This document shows positions 12,901 through 24,800 of a stretch of DNA of 64,000 nucleotides, one piece after another (the first letter of the stretch is position 1; every line of letters starts with the position of its first letter). The position numbers were made by a program, and so were the translations under genes. Source of the stretch: Bugula neritina (lineage: Eukaryota; Bryozoa; Gymnolaemata; Cheilostomatida; Bugulidae); assembly GCA_964035545.1 (NCBI GenBank), contig OZ037765.1, positions 6,956,698 through 7,020,697 of the forward strand, in the 5' to 3' direction. A model generated the notes under the pieces. That model had not been told where the DNA came from, ran no database searches, and worked only from the letters and a program-made list of their open reading frames with translations.

Positions 12901-14015
12901 CAAATGGAGTCTAACCATAGATCATCTCAGTTTTACAGCAACTAATCAGAAACATGGAAACAGGTAAAAGATTGAACTCTGTCAGTCAGTCTGCCCAGCT
13001 CAACTGTAGACCAATCAGATTATGCAAACTCAGCAGCTCACATGTTAGAGAGGTAGAGAATTAGGCCCAAAGTAACTTGCATCAAATCACAAAGAAAACT
13101 AAAAAAACCACTAGTAAAAAAATAAAAGACAAATAGTGCTATCAACTATACCATTCAAATCATTTCCAAATGCCAACAAAGCAAATGGCCAAATAATGTA
13201 CTAATATATTGCAATCCACGCTTGGTAAACACTTGCATAACCTATCTCAGCTGCGTAAAGGATACTTCCCTAAACAGTGTGCATCATAACAGTGGTCTAC
13301 GATGGGTAATAGAAAGATATGAACGACTTATCAACAAGCAGTGCTGGGATGAGTTGAACAAATATTTGTGGGGAAGAATAAGTGTCATATGGTTAGATAG
13401 CTTCAGGAAAGAAAAAGGAGGAAGAAAAGTGATGATGAAACAGCAAATAGCTAAAGTTTATAAGAGAAAATTTATTTAATTAAAACGTTTATCAATTTTT
13501 GTTATTCAAGAATAGAATTTGAATTATTCAGCATTGTACATCAATTAATGCTGTTTTTCAAAAAATAAGGGAAATTAGAAAAAAAATTCAGAACAGAAAT
13601 GGTAATTAGACTTATCTCGTAGGACAAATTTGCAATAAATATGGCTACTAATGTAACCTACCGCAACTTGTTCATCATCCCAGTTATCGAGCTTGATTCC
13701 TTTTGTTTTACTAACATGTGTACCCAGAGACCGGTGTATTCCACAGCATGTAGCACAAAGGAACACACCAATGCTGTAAGATGCCCACTCTGGTTCTATA
13801 AATACCATAAAACTGTGTAGAAAATACTAACATAACTTTATAACAAATATTCAGAAGAAATAGAGAGACATAGATAAGAAAATTTCATAAGTTAAAGTCT
13901 TATCAGCAGACGTAATGAGGATTGACAAACCTTCCGCATTACAATCAGCACATCTGTTGTCATTACCAGGCTTGAGCCTTATGTCCAATAACCTTCTGTG
14001 ATTCCCACCACTCAT
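6958..14015 (-). CDS. ADAP1: ArfGAP with dual PH domains (ADAP1/2, centaurin-alpha family)
   Basis: Eight exons on the minus strand: 14015-13931, 13795-13662, 12514-12423, 12267-12075, 11284-11135, 8561-8343, 7719-7497 and 6986-6958. They join with matching phases into 374 aa, the length I recall for human ADAP1. Residues 1-100 are the ArfGAP domain: zinc finger C22-x2-C25-x16-C42-x2-C45, then GIHR with the catalytic arginine at about R50. PH1 starts near residue 134 (SGYLMKRG, then FLSRRFEL). PH2 starts near 258 (EGWLYKTG, then WKRRWFTF). The family stimulates GTP hydrolysis on Arf6 and binds PIP3/IP4 at the plasma membrane. The 29-nt last exon is inferred: exon 7 has a good GTGAGT donor at 7496, and the small exon adds EARAWTCKR, which aligns with the family C-terminus. 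Without that splice the frame reads through to a stop at 7375 with an unrelated basic tail. ADAP1 versus ADAP2 cannot be settled here. Confidence 0.88.
7772..7990 (+). mobile_element. tRNA-derived SINE, copy 2
   Basis: Same family as the element at 180-405, here on the plus strand inside an ADAP intron. The A box is TGGTCTAGGAGTTAAAGCG and the B box GGGTTCGATCCC. The shared body contains GGTGATGTTAGGAAGGGTA and GTCATAATTGCTCC. The shared 3' part reads CAGGATTTCTCACAGGGATG then GCGACTATAAAC. It is antisense to the host gene. Several substitutions relative to copy 1 indicate old insertions. Confidence 0.78.
9714..10111. mobile_element. Short non-autonomous DNA transposon (MITE)
   Basis: The ends are imperfect inverted repeats: TAGGGCCACACG at the left and the complement of TAGGGCCACCCG at the right, about 398 bp apart. 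The interior is unusually CpG-rich for this region and has no coding frame. The target-site duplication is not clean. A lone end of the same family (GTGTGGCCCTA) occurs at 20095-20106. It sits in an ADAP intron (between exons 5 and 6). Confidence 0.6.
11460..11585 (+). repeat. 14-bp tandem repeat with repeated TGACTCA motifs
   Basis: Nine units of a 14-mer close to AACTGATGTGACTC, with no length variation. Five copies of TGACTCA, the AP-1/TRE consensus, arise from the unit and its junctions. It lies in the ADAP intron between exons 4 and 5. Regulatory activity is not shown by sequence. Confidence 0.9.
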
Positions 14016-15289
14016 AATAAATTGTTATCTGAAACATTATTTGAAAATGGTAATAAATAGTTTTGAGAACATTGAGAGCTAACAGAGGAGGGAATCATAA
14101 TGCACTGCAATGAGATATTTTTAGTTTATATGTTGTTTGGATATTATCTAATGTTGACTAGCTGCTACTTATGGTTATATTCAATGTAAGCAACACCAAA
14201 AGGTTTGAGTGAATCACTCAATTACTGAAAAAACAATAGCTTATTTGAGCTAAGTATTTTCAGCAGATGAAAAGGGGATATTTTTAGCACATATACAATA
14301 ATTGTAGCTAATGTAAAGGCACTATAGAGAAAGTTTTACTTTGCAATTATGATACTATCATCTGTATGCTGTGATGTTTTGCCAATTTTTCAGAGAAGTT
14401 TTTTTCGGTTGGTTATATCAATGATTTTAGTACTTTTTAGATATTATACATCTAAGACATTAATTTCCAACTACTATGTCAAACTTTATCCTGAGTTAAA
14501 CCTTCTAGTTTTTCATAACAAATTTAGCCTTCTTAAAATGTTTTTAAGCAACAACACGCTAGCTACTGCAATTATAAAGGCTTACATGACACAAAAAAAT
14601 TTGCTTGAATTGCAATTTTGACACTCATTTGTTTTAAAATCATAAACTTGACAAGATTGCCCATAAAAAGCTGCTAAACTAACAACTAACAAACTCAAAA
14701 TCATTTGGAAACATTTTTATTTTTCTTCTAGAAATTTTCTTTTAGTGTAACTAATAACCTTGCTCAAGTTCAATTTTTGCAGTTTTTAAAGTATAAGCCA
14801 GAGTTGTAAATTTTTATTTAAATAAAGTACTACAATCTTTCTCCATCTGTAGGTTTCTAGAATCTAGATCTCTGCTAAAAAACATAATGATACCCTTTTT
14901 GGTTATTTGCTAATTATGATTGCACCATATTTTAAATAAGCCTCGTCTTGGTGAAAATATCATGTGTAGAACATCGGTTTTGAGCTACTTTTAGGTTACG
15001 TATTGGCTTTGTGACAAACCTGCATTAAAATATAAGGACTTGGATTATGGGGCTTAGATTTGATGTAAAGACAGATATAATAACTCCATATGAAAGTTTC
15101 TGTACTTGTCAAACTTGTCATTTTTGATAATCCAACTTAAAATGAAAAAGTTTTAAACAACTGAATAACAGAAACTGTCCCAGCTTTAGCAGGTGTCAAC
15201 ACAAATTACATAATATGATTACAAAATTACAAAATACGCTGATTGTGCAGGGCATACGAACTATGGTAGACAAAACATAGGGTGAATAG
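14016..15289. other. Region upstream of the ADAP gene, no gene seen
   Basis: Presumed 5' flank and promoter of the minus-strand ADAP gene. The sequence is AT-rich. A plus-strand open frame of about 90 codons at 14349-14621 has no recognisable domain or flanking splice signals and looks like chance. No TATA box of confidence and no repeats were found. Confidence 0.4.
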
Positions 15290-16915
15290 TTTAAACAGAT
15301 ATCACAATTATTACAATTACCAACTATTATTATGACTATGACTATCATTTGCTTTTATTCTTTTACTATTAGTGTTAGTAATTTATGCATGATTAGATTT
15401 ACTATACTATAACATTCTTAAACTTTAAATTAAAGTAAGTGTAGGTGTATAGCCTACAGTTTATACAGAGTGAAATTCACTTAAAGTTATAGTTAGTGTC
15501 GGCTAAGACTAAGAGCAACACTAACTCAGTTAGAGTAGAACTAGTAACTAGAACTCATCGCAAATAGACTATAGCTTATAAATATAATGCAAAATAGAAG
15601 TCTAACAATGATAGTTATAATTATTACTATTAGTATTACTATAACTTTAACACTAACATAAGTGCAACCCACTATGACCAATAACGCTAATAACTATATA
15701 ATTATAAACTAATATACTATATAATAACTATATAAACTATATAATAATAACTATAAAACACTAATAACAGCCCACAAGCCATTAATCACTATAACTATAA
15801 CACAAACAGTATAAGTATTAGTGCAACCTACTGATAAGTAATAACTATAACTATAACTAAAGGATAACTATGAGCATAAGTATAACTTAGACTATTGCAA
15901 TGAGATTAATTTGAATTACAACATAAAGCTACACTGCAACTGAAAGTTATTAAGTATAAGATCAAGCCTAGCAATATATCAAACGTGTTCCGATATAAAT
16001 ATAATTATCATGATGATGATAATTAGGTTATTATCATGATTACCATTACCATTACGATCTTACTAAAAATGCACCCAAACTGAAACTGATAATGTAATAC
16101 TAATACTAATAGTAATAGTGTAACTGCAAGTGTATCAGTTTTCACTGCATTACATATTGATATATCTTTGATTTTATTAATATTTATTGAATATTATTAA
16201 TATTTTATTTATACTATTGCTGATTTTTGCTTGAACGTTTTACTTTTAGTTTAACTTTAATCTTTAGATTTATTATCAATAAATAATTATTGGATAATCA
16301 TAAGTTATACTTAAACTTGTAGACTATCAGTATCACTATCACGATGTCTATAGTAGTGCTAGTGGTACTACTAGTACTGTAACATAAAATTCAATAACTA
16401 ATACTAATAGTAATAGTAATACTAATACTAATAGTAATACCAATAGATATATACTATTATATAGTAAATTATAAGTAATGCAGACAGTAATACTTATACT
16501 AATACAGTATTATTAATATTAATTATCTAATACTAATACTAATAGTAATATTATTAGTATTAGTATTACTAATAATAATAGTAACAATAATACTAATAGA
16601 ATTAAACATAGTCATAGTGATACTGATATTCATATTGATAGTCTTACTCATACTGATACTGATAGTGATAGTTTTACTATTACTATTACTATTAGTATTA
16701 CTATTATTATTAGTAATATTTATATCATAAGTATATAAACGCAGATATTAATAATAAGTTTGTTATCCAAACTAACTCAAAGCTTCTGGGTAAACAAAAA
16801 CCACCCCACAACTGCAAGCTCCCACCTTACGGGTAACTTGTTTATTGGACTAGTACTACTAGTTCCACTACTTGTAATAGTAGTACTAGTAGTAGTAGGT
16901 ATGTTTACTTGAAAG
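15290..16915. repeat. Cryptic simple-sequence block of self-complementary trinucleotides
   Basis: About 1.6 kb dominated by interleaved 3- and 6-bp units: ATAACT, ACTAAT, AGTAAT, GATACT and GATAGT. The units are often followed by their reverse complements (ATTAGT, ATTACT), so the block is full of inverted repeats. The clearest is at 16528-16568, with 17-bp perfect arms around a 7-nt spacer. Another lies near 16850-16900, with 13-bp arms ACTAGTACTACTA. There is no coding signal. Confidence 0.8.
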
Positions 16916-19120
16916 TTTTCCTGGTGTTAGAAAAGATTTTAATGCAGCTGTAAAAACATAACCCTCGGTTTTTGGTTTCTCCTGTTTTTAAGGAGTCCTG
17001 TCAAAATCAAATTATTTATAATCGGCATAACCGTATTTCTAAATAACCAAAGTTCTATAACTTCATTTAGACCTTGACCAAGATATTAGCGTAGGGCATT
17101 TCCGGATTCATTTTGGCGTTTACTAAATTCAGAATTAGAGGATCTGTTCCTGTATTACTATTAGTATAATTGTAATGCAGAACTGACTCTTTATCCTTTT
17201 TTCTTATGCTTTATTTTGTGTAGCTATCTTGTAGTATTGCTTTTTGCTCTAGTAGCAATTTAAAATACACCAACAGACAACTCAGCGTATACTGATACCA
17301 ACGAACTTTCTTGAAGCTCAAACTGAAATAGTGAAACTGAAAGTGAAAGTCAAAGTGAGTAAACTAAAGCAAATTGAAATTAATTTTTAAAATTAACAAA
17401 TACTTGTGCTCATTATTGCTGATATTAAATAAGAAGCATTTATTACGTCTATCATACCGCTACATTTACTATGCTAATGTCGGTTGTAGTTGTGAAATTA
17501 TTATTAAATTTTAAATTTATCATTATGTCTAATTCTATCTATCATTATCACTATGACTTATGTGGATGCGGCTATGCTTATCACTTGGGCCCAAGGATAT
17601 GTTACCCACTGTATTGGCTATCAATAATTTATTAATGTTATAACTTTCGTTTTTTCAACCCTGTCTTTTGCTTTAAACCAAAACTTGACATAGTCAGTAT
17701 CAGGCTATTCTAATTCATGGTGATAATCATAGTGATAATGATTATTATTATCCTATGGTTAAAATATTCATATCGATAAGCCTAAGGTGCTTTATTGCTA
17801 GAGATTACTCAATTTTAGTCTGTGATTTCTATCATTAAAATTAGCATAGCAGTACCATTAGACTTGGTCTTTGTTAATACTTTACGGTAGTGATAAATAG
17901 TTAATATTATAGATTGTCTATACATAATGATAATTAACCTACTAAGGAAGTGTTCAACTATAATCATAGTGAATAACTAAAATAATAAACTATAAATAAG
18001 TAAATTTGGTCAATTTAATCAAACTTTCCTGCTCATGTTTACATAGTGAACATATTCTTTTAGTAGCTCAGCGAGGGTTTTTTGGGTCATATTTTAATTA
18101 TTTTGTAGTAAACATTGATGTCTTTAAATTATATATAATTTGTCGTAGTATTAAAATATTTAAAAAAGTATTTGGGCTATTAGCTAAATGCAAGTGGGGG
18201 CTTTATATAGATTTTGTGCACACATATATTCAATTAATTCGCAATTGTGATTTTCCTGTGGCCTGGGACAGTAATCATAGCAGTAGAGAACTAGTATTAA
18301 TTACTGCTAATTTTTGTTTTATACTGATTTTAGCTGGTGCATTACAAAAATAGCTTTGCACACTACTAAGCAATGATCAATTTACTATCCAGCTACATAT
18401 ATCAAAAATTAAAGTTGTAGTTACTACGTATTCAAATACTTTTAAGCATCAAAAGATTATTATAGCATATTATCAGTAGGTAGGAAAAATTATATTGCTC
18501 CGGTTCCCTTAGTTTCTGTACTAACTTTGATCAAGGCAAGAGTTACAATGTTCATACAGACATGATCTCTTGCTTATATTTTTACTGTAAGATACTGGCT
18601 TTTTTATTTTTTTAGTACAGAAAGTGCCTTTATGATTCTATGTAGATTATATCCTCTATTATTAGCAAGACTGTCATTTTGCAAGAAGGATTCTCTTAAT
18701 GACTAAATATAATTATCATCTTATTTGAAATTACCAATTTAAAATTGATTTACCATACTCTTTTTGCTTTAATCAAGAAACTTTTTTCATAGTTGGCAAA
18801 AATCTTGCATCTATAATTTAATTTCAATCATTGTTTTATTTCAAACTTGTGTCGCAGCCTCATAAATAAGATTTGCATTTTTATACTCAAAATTAAAACC
18901 AATCGTATTGCTTTTTTGTAGCTTATTTGTATCTCAACAGTGTAATTTGTGACTTTTAAAGGTTTTTTGTGTTGTCTGACTGAAAATTGGCATTTGGTAT
19001 TACTAAGAAACAATTCAAGCATCACAGGGCTTCTTTTTATTTATTTTGCCTAGTATTAATTTACAGAATCTAGATTTAGTTTATTGCCAAATTATATTTT
19101 ACCCTGTATTGATCTGCAGA
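16916..19120. other. Intergenic, no gene recognised
   Basis: AT-rich flank between the simple-sequence block and the first G-gamma gene. A 115-codon plus frame at 18006-18353 has hydrophobic, compositionally random content and no family resemblance; I regard it as chance. The 3' end of this stretch should contain 5' UTR and intron sequence of the G-gamma gene, because the ATG at 19121 directly follows a splice acceptor-like GATCTGCAG. Confidence 0.4.
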
Positions 19121-19333
19121 ATGTCTAGAAATCCAAGAGAAGTACAAATGCGTCTGCAGTCTACAGCAGACTCTCTGCAGGTACAAGCTCAGTTGCCACG
19201 GAAACCGCTGTCTCAGACTCTTAAAGATTTGGTTGATTATTGCAAGGAGAATGCGGATTCTGATGAGCTGCTGTATCCTCCTAGGGCAGAGGCTAATCCC
19301 TTCAGAGAAAAATCTAGATGTACTGTTTTGTAA
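19121..19333 (+). CDS. G protein gamma subunit, copy 1
   Basis: A 70-aa protein, the usual length for heterotrimeric G-protein gamma subunits. These form an obligate dimer with G-beta at the inner plasma membrane and signal downstream of GPCRs. The C-terminus has the hallmark NPFREK followed by a CAAX box, CTVL. The final leucine predicts geranylgeranylation. The body shows the two gamma helices, with LKDLVDYCKENADSDELL as the conserved G-beta-contacting part. The whole coding region is in one exon. The ATG follows an acceptor-like TCTGCAG, so at least one upstream 5' UTR exon is likely. Termination is TAA at 19331-19333, and an AATAAA lies 555 bp downstream. Which vertebrate gamma type it matches cannot be decided. 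The similar gene 1.9 kb downstream on the same strand makes a tandem pair. Confidence 0.9.
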   Translation: MSRNPREVQMRLQSTADSLQVQAQLPRKPLSQTLKDLVDYCKENADSDELLYPPRAEANPFREKSRCTVL

Positions 19334-19887
19334 ATGTCTCAATAATCCAAGTCTTGCCTCACTGATTGAGTAGATTAGATTATATAATCTTTAAAATTGA
19401 GATGGCGATGTAAGAAATATATTAGATTTTCTTGATGATCTGCGACAACAAATCAACTTTACAAAGTAATCCTCAAAATTTTATGAATCAATTTGTAAAT
19501 TATTACATGTTTCAAGTATTTTTTCTACTTCAGCTATTGACTTAAGTTTATAGAAGATGTGTCAATGTTTTGTATGGTGATTGGTGTTAATGATGTTCAA
19601 GAATATCAAAAGAAATGCTTTTTTATTCTCTTCTGAGTTTTTTTACAACTTTCAGCTTATGGTTCTTGCATCAAAATACTCTACTTGTCTTTTTAACTTT
19701 TTTATATACTGCTTCTAAATTTATATCAATGTTGTCTTATTGGTGTGTGAGACTGTTAGAGCTAACAGGTCAAGGAAATGAATCCTATATATAGTAGTTG
19801 TAAGTAAAATGTGTATCATGTTATCTATAAAGTGTTATAAACTCTTTCAAAATTAAGGTTGTGTTATAGACTTCTAATACGTAGAAA

Positions 19888-19893
19888 AATAAA
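19888..19893 (+). terminator. Poly(A) signal candidate for G-gamma copy 1
   Basis: A canonical AATAAA, 555 bp after the stop of the first G-gamma gene and on the same strand, followed within about 35 bp by T/G-rich sequence. This is the best placed signal before the next gene. Confidence 0.5.
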
Positions 19894-21172
19894 GGTTTAA
19901 ACTTAACTATGGTCTCATGTAATTTGTTTCTGAATCTTTGCAGAATAACTTCCAACTTTGCTAAGAAGTTTGTGTTACTCAAGTAGTTATTCTTTTATTA
20001 TGGCTGTGAAGTTTAGTTAACATGTGTTTCTCAATTACACAGTGGACACCTTTGCTACTTGTGATTTCAATTTTCGCCTGCGAAAATACGCACCGTGTGG
20101 CCCTAGGCTTATACTTTGAAAGATCACAGGCTTCCCCAAATCTTTCAGGTCTACATAAGATTTTTTATACGCTTTGGTGATACTCTAAGAGGCCTACAGT
20201 GTTGACTGCAGTGGTGCACCTATAGAATAGATTAATGACATTTTAAACAGATACATCTTGCAAAGTTCTTCTGTTACTCCGCACTTAATTAATTTGAAAG
20301 CTTGCTATAACTTATACTGTAAGAATACATACATAAGTCTATAATACCATTTATATTTTACAATAAATTGGTTAGCAATTGTAGATGACCAAAATTGCTA
20401 AGAATGATAACAAAAATACAATCACACTTGGGACTATTGAAAATATTGCTAAATAAAATAGTTTATGTTTATGCTAAGAATAAAAGCCTATTAATTACTT
20501 ACAAAATCAAATGTCAAATGTGAACGGTCAGACTGGTGCTGTATTGACCTTGTGCATAAAAAGCACACCGAAAGCGTTCTTAGACAAGAGCTCTAAAGAA
20601 ATTATAGCTTTTATCAGCCATATATAGCTTCTAAGGATTCAACATTTACAACATATTCATTTAATGTTATGCCATAAAGTTGCAAAAGCAACTTTTGACC
20701 AGGGATTTTAGCTCCTGAAAGGCTAGTATAAACTGCATTAGACATGAACAACACTAACCTACCAGTAAGTATCATATTTTGCATATCAACTATAATACAG
20801 AGATATTACTATGCGGCTATACAACTATATTTCTGTATTAGTTGAACCTGTAACTATAGGCTGTGATCAATCCTGGATCTCTAAATATAATAGACAGTAA
20901 CATAATTAATAATACATGCCAATAAAATGATACAGTTTTGCAAAATAGTAATAACATACATAACTTACAGCTGTTCTAACAACCACTCAAGCATATGCTT
21001 CTCAATTGATGCCTAAAAACATGCCAGCATAGTTTTGCAATAAAACAAGTGTGACTGTTGTACTAGCATCGGTTTGATATGCTAGGCTGGTAAAGTGAAT
21101 TTGAAAACCAACGATGACTGACGCCAGAACTCATTTTCTAAAACTACAAAAATTGCATGTAGCTTCAATTGT
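19894..21172. other. Spacer between the two G-gamma genes
   Basis: It contains a lone terminus of the TAGGGCCACACG transposon family (20095-20106), preceded by the short palindrome ATTTTCGC-CT-GCGAAAAT. The rest is AT-rich and presumably holds the promoter and 5' UTR exon(s) of the second G-gamma gene. No other coding exon was recognised. Confidence 0.45.
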
Positions 21173-21238
21173 ATGCTATTGACTATTTCGTTGCAGTTGG
21201 GGTATGGGGAAGATGTACTTGAGTCACACATTGCATCC

Positions 21239-21457
21239 ATGAGCAACCAGCAATATCAAGATCTCAAAAAGCTGGAGTACGAATATATTGAATTACAAGT
21301 GCAGAGTTTACAAAGCCGCACTGCAATGAACAGGACATTGGAAGACTTGGTGCAGCATTGTCTGAGTCATGAGCACTCAGACTACCTGATCCACAATCCT
21401 CCCTCTTCTGAATCTAATCCCTTCAAATCTAGACAGAAGCTATGCTCAATTTTATAA
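21239..21457 (+). CDS. G protein gamma subunit, copy 2
   Basis: A 72-aa gamma subunit starting MSNQQYQDLKKLEYEYIELQ. The helical body contains LEDLVQHCLSHEHSDYLI, then SNPFKSRQKLCSIL. The CAAX box is CSIL, again predicting geranylgeranylation and membrane anchoring of a G-beta-gamma dimer. The reading frame is open upstream to an acceptor (TTCGTTGCAG at 21187-21196). The internal ATG at 21239 is preferred because it gives the family's normal length; an ATG further upstream would add about 22 residues. Like copy 1 it is intronless within the coding region. The two copies differ widely outside the core motifs, so the duplication is old. The stop lies 358 bp from the stop of the convergent NTHL1 gene. 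Confidence 0.88.
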   Translation: MSNQQYQDLKKLEYEYIELQVQSLQSRTAMNRTLEDLVQHCLSHEHSDYLIHNPPSSESNPFKSRQKLCSIL

Positions 21458-21814
21458 AAGTGTGGTTTATCTCAGATCTTCAAAAATTATTTATTGTAAT
21501 TCAACCCATTCATTTTTTTTTTAAAACTAAAATAACAGAAAATATACTAAACAAAAATAATTTCTTGACTCTATGTAAAAAAGTTATTTGTAAAAATTAT
21601 ATACACGTAGATATAAAAGAAAAATTTACTTTGTACACTTGTAAAATTAAAGCTAGGTGGAGTGGGTAAATATAATACAGTGCTGTAGCTATAAGAAAAG
21701 TGAGAAGTGCAAAAATATATTTACAAATTTTCACCAAATCCACCAAATAAACAAATTATACAAGTTGAGAGCACCAACATGGTCATACATGTCTGACCTT
21801 GAAATATATGTCAT

Positions 21815-24800
21815 CTAGACCTTTAACTTCCTGGTAGGAAATGTACAGTTGGAACGGTTAAGGCAAACATCACATTTGGGTCGAATAGCAGAGCAGGTTT
21901 GCTGGCCAAACCCAACAAGAAGCCAATTTATTTCATGCCATAACTCCCTACAATAAAAGCACAAACGTGGATAAAACAATAAAAACTTGTAGGTAATCAA
22001 AAGCTATTAATAAAACGGAGCTGCAAAATTAGAGCATATAAAACAATCCATTGCAGATTATACAGAAACAATTTCTGCATAAAAATGTGGAGACAGATGT
22101 GAAAAGTGTACAAAATATCCAGAAAATTTGTTTTTAAAATAAGACATAGCACCAAACAAGAAAAGTTATAACACTGTGTTGAAAAAATTACTAGTAGCAT
22201 TTGAATATTTGTGCCTAAATGCTGCTTTTGAAAGTCTATTACTTTCAGTGTGCAAAGGGGAAACGATGTTTGAAGTAAAACTGTAATTTCTTCTCAGGTC
22301 TATTATATCATTGTCTACATTATCAGCTACTTACTTGGGAAGCCATGATTCCAAAGCTTTTCTGCAGTCTTCGGGCTGTTTAGGTTTATTCTGAATCCAC
22401 CCCAACCTTTGAGTAATCCTGAACACATGAGTATCCACAGCTATCCCTGTTGTGTCATTCCAGGCACACTGCATTATGAGATGAGCCATCTTAGGTCCTA
22501 TACCTAGCACCAAATGAAATATGAATACGGTTATGGGAAGGGGTCTATAAGAAAAGTTTCAATTGACATTACACATTAAGCCCACAGACACCCAAATATC
22601 AGTCTAAAGTTGACCTTTGCAACTCAATTTGCACTAAAAATGAACGACTTGAACTCTTTAAGAAATAATATTAACTTTGATGTGCTGCTCATCAGTTTTA
22701 AAAATCTGCTTGGAACTAATTTTACTATTGCCAAGAATAAGTTACATTTAGTCTTCAACTTTTTAAATTTAAATGTTTAAAATGTGATAAAAGTGTTTGA
22801 ATGAAAAATAATATAACAGACTAGACAGCAATGTAATCTTGCTAATTATTTATGGGATAGCGCTTTGTGGTGAGGACTTGCGAAAAAGAAGAGTCAATTT
22901 TTTAATAATTAAAGCTTTAAAAAACTAATATGAACTGTAAGAAATGCTTTTAAATACAAGTCTTTTTTCAAAAATGAGTAGAAAAATATATAAAAACAAT
23001 CATTCAAGTTGCATCATACAAAATACTTTCAAAATTACATTGCTTATTTAAATGCAGTTTACTATGTCAACAAGTAACCAATCTATTGAATATATGTTAA
23101 TAATATCTTACCTGGTAGAGCCACCAGTTCTTCCACTGTGGTTGGTATGTCACAATCATATTTCTCCTTTAACAAGGCTGACGTTCTCTTTATATATGAA
23201 ACTTTGCTCTGTTTAAATAAAATTTATTTTAAAAACCATATTCAAAATTACCATAGAAGCTAAAAGAATAATAATAAACATTAGTATTTGAGGTGTAAAA
23301 GAATGTGCATTTTGTATATTCAGATTATTTTAAGTTATACTTTATTGAATTACCTTCCAAAAGCCAACAGGGTATATCAGTTTCCCTAGCACGTCATCAC
23401 TAGTCTTTAAGATTCTCTCTACAGAGCAGCCATGGGCCTTCAACCTAGCCATGGCAGCTGAGGTTACTTCATCTTTTGTCATACTTGACAACATTAAAGA
23501 CAGCATAACTTGATATCGGAAGTCCTACAAGGTCAAGATAAGGGGAGTCTAGAAAAAAGCAGCAGGCCCAATGACTTCTAGCGTTCATATTCGCTACTTA
23601 AACATATTTTTCGAAGTAAGTGTATTTCACCGGGCACTAGTATCAAGAATATCATCAGAGCACTTCATAGCAATACTTTTGTTGGTTTCTCAACTGTATT
23701 TTAGGTAACTTTTGCATAATCGGGAATAAAATGATAGCTTGTAATGGTAAAAGTCATCAGCTGAACCATTTGAATTCATAAATCCAAATCCAGGGAAATT
23801 GGAATATTTATTAGAAGCCCTACCATTACAGGTGACAGAAGATTGCGACACTACCTTAGGCTGAGCATCTTTATCACTAATCTTTTCGCAGCCCATTGAA
23901 TCAACAGGAGCATCAAATGATGACCTCATTGTCCTAATATTCAGGAGTTGTTCTCTCCAATATGGTGGTGACCAGATCCCTTCAGCCACCTAAATACAGA
24001 ACTTTATATTTTAAGGATTTTAAAAAAAACTTTGCTCCTACTAGAATTCGAACTCGAAACCTCCGGTTTGCAAGCAAGTATGCTAACCATTACATCACGG
24101 GAACTGCTAGGTTTACTCAACACTACATCCCAACCAGTTTTCTGAACTCCACTGGCTTCTCCACTACTCATTTAGACATCAAGTTCCCCTGGCTTTTCAA
24201 CTCTCTCGGAGTACTACTACTCCACTTCGCTAAAGGCCGAAAGAGCTTCTGAAAAAACTTAGCCCCCACCGGGATTTGAACCCGAGCCCTTCAGCTTGCA
24301 AGCAAGTGTGCTAACAAATACACCACAGGAACTACTGGGTAATCACAACACTACAGTGATTTAGACTTAGGCTATATAATACACAGCCTACTTATTCAGC
24401 TTCAGAGAATAATCCTAATAAGATCTTCCTCCGTATCTCACCAAGCTACATGTCCTGAAACATGACATAGAATATCAAACTTAACTCACGAATCTGTTAA
24501 ATTCAGCTATTTTGTCCCTATACACACATACATAAGCTACAAAACGGAGGTCCAAGTCTTTTTCATGACCTACGGAAAGTTGTGAAAATGGGATCGGTGA
24601 GTATATACGGAGGGAACATTATCTCAAAACACTCGATAGCCTATATACATAGCATTACAAAAACATTTGTCAGTAGAGTTTTTTGTAGAACAAAACAACG
24701 ATTAATTGATGTATAGATTTGTCAGAGTGCTACAGCCCAATTCATAAAATATTTAAAGGTCAAGGTCTTTCTTGATTATAGTAAAAAATTCTAACACCTG

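Noticed and set aside
13222-13479. 85-codon plus-strand frame with a fairly protein-like tail (IERYERLINKQCW)
   Set aside because: Antisense within an ADAP intron, no family match I know, no splice partners; possibly a transposon scrap but not supportable.
18006-18353. 115-codon plus frame
   Set aside because: Hydrophobic, AT-driven composition; no start context, domain or neighbours to support it.
24255-24345. Functional alanine tRNA (TGC)
   Set aside because: A and B boxes and acceptor stem are present, but the anticodon stem does not pair and a close relative lies 240 bp away, favouring a tRNA-derived repeat.
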